This document shows positions 5,890-8,321 of a stretch of 8,321 bases of DNA, one piece after another. Each line of letters starts with the position of its first letter. Position 1 is the stretch's first letter. The DNA comes from Phycisphaerae bacterium (GTDB lineage Bacteria; Planctomycetota; Phycisphaerae; WQYP01): contig JABEVA010000320.1 in the NCBI GenBank assembly GCA_013044065.1, positions 1 through 8,321 on the forward strand. Reading direction: 5' to 3'. The position numbers and the translations under genes are program-made. The notes beneath the pieces were generated by a model that had not been told where the DNA came from, did not search any database, and saw nothing but the letters and a program-made list of their open reading frames with translations.

Positions 5890-6954
5890 CTACAATTTCA
5901 TGGCTTGAATTATCTCGTCCAGGTCCGTCCGGATCGGGCATTGCGGTTTGGCTTGGGCCACATCAAGCAATTTGCGAACCAAGTGCGGTTGGATTTCATG
6001 CTCAAGCTCCCGGTCAATCTCGTCTTGGGCCGCCCGGTTTTTCAGCGCGTGCCAGGGAATGCTGTCCCCCGGCTTCAATCCTTGCCGCTGAATTATCCCG
6101 AGAAGCCGCCCTCCGTAGTTCGTACCGAAGTGCGCCGCTAAATGTTGGCGAACCAGCTTCAACACCTCTTTGCCAGCCCAATTTTTGCGCCATTCCACGT
6201 CCTGATTCTGTAGACCGGACCATTTTTGCAACTGTTCATCGAAGCGTGTCAGGACTTCGTCGCTTTTCGCCAGTGTGATCTTTCCGCCGCCAGCGAATCG
6301 CTGCAGCCATGAACTGTGGGCTGCAGCCAGCTTGTTCCTGATCTCGCTCGAGTCGACTTCCGAAAGCCCATCTGGAGTCCATTTCGGGCGACCACCAACC
6401 CAAAGGGACGGCGACCCCGGCGCGGCGGTTGCGGGATCGGTCTGGTTCCACTTTCGGCGAATGGCGTACACGATGGCTTGCACCGCTTGGAAAACCGCCA
6501 AGGATTGCAGCGCGGCCTGCGTCGCCGCCCGCACGTCGCCTTCCGTGCAGTCAAACCAACCGGTCATCACTGGAATGAGAACCTCATCGTCAAGGAAATA
6601 GTTTTCCACCTCATTGCGCCGCCAGGCGAACCACCCGCGTATTGCCACTCCACGACCATCCAAGTCGTTAAACCGATCTATACAATCTTCTTTGGCCTGT
6701 GCATCGTCGCGGAAGTCGCGATCCTCAAGTCCGACAACTTTAACCTCGCGACCGTAAGCGTCGGCGATGGCCCTCATGCCGTGGCCCGTGCCGCAGGCCC
6801 AAACGTCTACGTGAAGTGTTCCTCCGGCCTGGCTCCGGCACCAACGGGAGAGCAGTTGCGCCTCATAACCGATTACATCGCCCTCACAGAGCAGAGCAAT
6901 GGGGGCCGAACCGCGGTAGTTGCCGCTGTTCTTGTAAATCGGATCGTTAGACAT
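5890..6954 (-). CDS. TOPRIM / DUF4435-like protein, putative nuclease effector
   Basis: This is the second gene of a two-gene operon with the ATPase upstream. The 354-residue product has an N-terminal fold of TOPRIM type. ALLCEGD (20-26) supplies the conserved Glu at 24, and VVGLEDRDFR (73-82) supplies the DxD pair at 78 and 80; these would bind Mg2+ in TOPRIM nucleases. RRNEVENYFLDDEVL (112-126) matches the R-x-EIENYLL signature seen in DUF4435 and related TOPRIM proteins paired with ATPases, including AriB of PARIS. Residues from about 130 to the end are mostly helical in appearance and unassigned. ATG at 6954 is preferred: it overlaps the ATPase stop in ATGTCTAA, suggesting translational coupling. 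A TTG at 6972 would add 6 residues. The likely role is nucleic-acid cleavage released by the ATPase, by analogy only. It ends 52 bases from the convergent purL. Confidence 0.72.
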   Translation of the reverse strand: MSNDPIYKNSGNYRGSAPIALLCEGDVIGYEAQLLSRWCRSQAGGTLHVDVWACGTGHGMRAIADAYGREVKVVGLEDRDFRDDAQAKEDCIDRFNDLDGRGVAIRGWFAWRRNEVENYFLDDEVLIPVMTGWFDCTEGDVRAATQAALQSLAVFQAVQAIVYAIRRKWNQTDPATAAPGSPSLWVGGRPKWTPDGLSEVDSSEIRNKLAAAHSSWLQRFAGGGKITLAKSDEVLTRFDEQLQKWSGLQNQDVEWRKNWAGKEVLKLVRQHLAAHFGTNYGGRLLGIIQRQGLKPGDSIPWHALKNRAAQDEIDRELEHEIQPHLVRKLLDVAQAKPQCPIRTDLDEIIQAMKL

Positions 6955-8086
6955 GAGCGACTTGGTCCTCAAGCGCGCCCATGTCTATAAGTGAGTTGTC
7001 TTCCGCCGCCAATTGCCGAAGCTCCGGGCTATGGGTGGTGAGAATGAACTGATTGTTGTCTCCCATTAGCGGCAGGGCGTCGTAAAGTTGTCGCACCCAG
7101 CGTGGATGCAGGTGCAATTCCGGCTCGTCAATGAGGATCAAGCTGTTATTAACCGGGCGCGGAAACGTAAACTGTGTCAGATAGTGGAGTATCACGTGTT
7201 CGCCACTGGCCGCGCTGCGAAATGGGTACTCTCGCCCGGCCTCGGCTAAAAGAGGGGTTTCGCCATAGCGCGGATGATCAAGCCAGTAGCCCTTGTATTC
7301 TTTCGGCGCGCAAATCAACGCAAAACGTTTCTGTAGCGTGGCCTCCCAAGCCTTGCGGTCGTCTTCCTGTTGGGCACCCTGCCCATGCGCGTACTCACCC
7401 AGCCGACGAAGAGCCTCTACGATAGTCGGCTCCTGCATGCCGGATGGTTCAGCCGGTTCGCCGCCATGGTCGACCTCTATGCCCCACCGGCTATCTCTGT
7501 TCTGCGCAAAAAACCGCAACATACCAATCCGGTAGACATCCCTCATATCTTTCAAGGATCGCTGCTTCCATCCACGCCAGGCGTACCGTGCGCCAGCCAG
7601 CCAAACGACGCCACCATTGGGATCAGCGCTGAGATGGGTAGGAAGTTCCAACGTGCCATCCCAGCGGAGCGGTGGCGGATATTGCCAACGGACCATTATC
7701 TGGTTTTTCTCAAGGTCGGGCGGAACAATTGGATTCTTGCCTTCCGCCTTGCGCAAATCCGCGGTATCACGGAAAATCCGTTTTATTGCTTCAAGTTCAT
7801 AGACATCAAAAAGAATATCCATCGCCACCCGCGCGAAAACCGGCCGACGACCGGTTGGCTCTGCCCGGTGCAGGTCATCTTCGCTCGGATCAGGCACGTC
7901 TGTAACCCGCGCCCCCATCGCTCCCCGTAGCGTTTGGACAATGGCATAAAGAACCGAAGTTTTTCCCGCGCCGTTTGGTGCCGCCAGGACCGTAAGGGGC
8001 CGAACCCTGCCCGAGCCATCAGTAAAGTCAAATGCACGACTGCTGATAGCGCGGAAGTTTTCGATGTCGAGGTGCTTTATGTGCAT
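6947..8086 (-). CDS. ABC/OLD-like AAA family ATPase (AAA_15/AAA_21 type), putative defence sensor
   Basis: The 379-residue protein has the order of an SMC/ABC-type ATPase. It starts IKHLDIENFRAI (3-14), the usual first strand of RecF/OLD-like proteins. Walker A is APNGAGKT (36-43), with Ala in place of the first Gly. SAASGEHVI (291-299) is a signature-like motif, Walker B is SLILIDEPELHLHP (315-328) with Asp320 and Glu321, and the switch is LTTHSPE (349-355) with His352. No long coiled coil or TOPRIM domain is visible in this chain; the TOPRIM function is in the next gene, which overlaps it by 8 bases. The middle (about 60-280) is probably an interaction domain of unknown specificity. Homologous ATPases in PARIS (AriA) and OLD/Gabija systems form oligomers that control a nuclease. 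AriA is larger, so this may be a different subfamily. The ATG at 8086 has only a weak upstream AGG; it is supported by the N-terminal motif. Confidence 0.82.
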   Translation of the reverse strand: MHIKHLDIENFRAISSRAFDFTDGSGRVRPLTVLAAPNGAGKTSVLYAIVQTLRGAMGARVTDVPDPSEDDLHRAEPTGRRPVFARVAMDILFDVYELEAIKRIFRDTADLRKAEGKNPIVPPDLEKNQIMVRWQYPPPLRWDGTLELPTHLSADPNGGVVWLAGARYAWRGWKQRSLKDMRDVYRIGMLRFFAQNRDSRWGIEVDHGGEPAEPSGMQEPTIVEALRRLGEYAHGQGAQQEDDRKAWEATLQKRFALICAPKEYKGYWLDHPRYGETPLLAEAGREYPFRSAASGEHVILHYLTQFTFPRPVNNSLILIDEPELHLHPRWVRQLYDALPLMGDNNQFILTTHSPELRQLAAEDNSLIDMGALEDQVAHV

Positions 8087-8184
8087 ACCTAACAGTTTAA
8101 CGGACTCCGGTGGAATTTTCCATCGTCGGCAGGAATTAAGCCAGCCGCTTTACCGATCCCGCCACCTCCGGTTATCCTGAGGTT

Positions 8185-8321
8185 ATGCTGCTGCTGAAAA
8201 AACACCTGGTCGCCCTGGTCCGTGCCGGTAAAAAAAACCAGACCATTCGCCTCTGGGATCGACCCCATGTGCGTGTCGGCCAAATCAGCTACACCCCAGG
8301 CCTGGGCAAACTCAAAATCAC
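8185..8321 (+). CDS. ASCH-domain protein, 5' part only
   Basis: The frame begins at ATG 8185 and is still open at the window end, giving 45 residues. It starts MLLLKKHLVALVRAGKK and contains GKKNQTIR (15-22), which fits the ASCH signature GxKxxTxR, followed by LW and GQISYTPGLG (32-41). ASCH is a small PUA-like beta-barrel domain linked to RNA binding; some members act as RNA-processing enzymes or coactivators. The function of this one cannot be told from the fragment. GAGG (8179-8182) lies only 2 bases before the ATG, a short but possible ribosome binding spacing. It is divergent from the ATPase across 98 bases (8087-8184) that hold no clear consensus promoter for either direction. Confidence 0.72.
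   Translation, partial: MLLLKKHLVALVRAGKKNQTIRLWDRPHVRVGQISYTPGLGKLKI

Noticed and set aside
6316..6990. Plus-strand open frame of 224 codons opposite the TOPRIM gene
   Set aside because: The minus frame carries the coherent TOPRIM and ENYFL motifs; the plus frame has none and no ribosome binding site.
7370..7930. Plus-strand open frame of 186 codons opposite the ATPase
   Set aside because: It is antisense to a clear ATPase gene and its translation is not recognisable.
222..8121. GGAATTTTCC present both in the rplA leader (222-231) and before the ATPase (8112-8121)
   Set aside because: A 10-base near-palindrome occurring twice with different flanks is easily explained by chance, and the two contexts have no functional link.
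8089..8283. Minus-strand open frame of 64 codons before the ATPase
   Set aside because: It covers the divergent promoter region and is antisense to the ASCH gene, whose plus-strand translation has the GxKxxTxR motif.
1..8321. tRNA genes, CRISPR arrays, insertion sequences, att sites
   Set aside because: No tRNA T-loop consensus in a cloverleaf context, no regularly spaced repeats, no transposase or integrase, and no flanking direct repeats around the ATPase-TOPRIM operon were found by eye.

Overview
The window shows moderately GC-rich bacterial DNA (my impression is upper-50s % GC; I did not count it). It joins a core ribosomal-protein cluster, a purine biosynthesis gene and a two-gene module that looks like anti-phage defence. 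The lineage cannot be fixed from the sequence alone. The PurS-PurL fusion, the long leader before rplA and the lack of rpoB directly after rplL are compatible with Planctomycetota or a related group, but that is a weak inference.

Layout. Positions 1-366 hold no convincing gene. They carry a good sigma70-type promoter (TTGACA, 17-base spacer, TATCCT) followed by about 300 bases of structured leader. Next come rplA (L1, 367-1089), rplJ (L10, 1138-1674) and rplL (L7/L12, 1798-2199) on the plus strand, closed by a strong intrinsic terminator at 2250-2284. The expected rpoB does not follow. A small minus-strand ORF of unknown function (2316-2642) converges on that terminator. A 198-base divergent gap with a perfect palindrome separates it from purL (2841-5837), a 998-residue FGAM synthase with a PurS-like N-terminus and no glutaminase domain. 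Convergent to purL lies a minus-strand operon: an ABC/OLD-like ATPase (8086-6947) and a TOPRIM/DUF4435-like protein (6954-5890), overlapping by 8 bases. The start of an ASCH-domain gene (8185 onward, plus strand) is cut by the window end.

How the parts work together. L1, L10 and L12 build the two mobile stalks of the large ribosomal subunit, and the long leader before rplA is a natural place for L1 feedback control. PurL makes FGAM in purine synthesis and would need a separate PurQ glutaminase. The ATPase-TOPRIM pair has the plan of two-component systems such as PARIS (AriA/AriB), in which an ATPase holds and releases a TOPRIM nuclease.

Main caution. Inside the rplL hinge, 11 T residues are followed by 22 bases that match the start of the Illumina P5 adapter at 20 positions as I remember it. 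This gives an implausible FFFNDPATTE peptide in an Ala/Pro hinge and is probably a sequencing or assembly artefact, so that stretch should not be read as biology.
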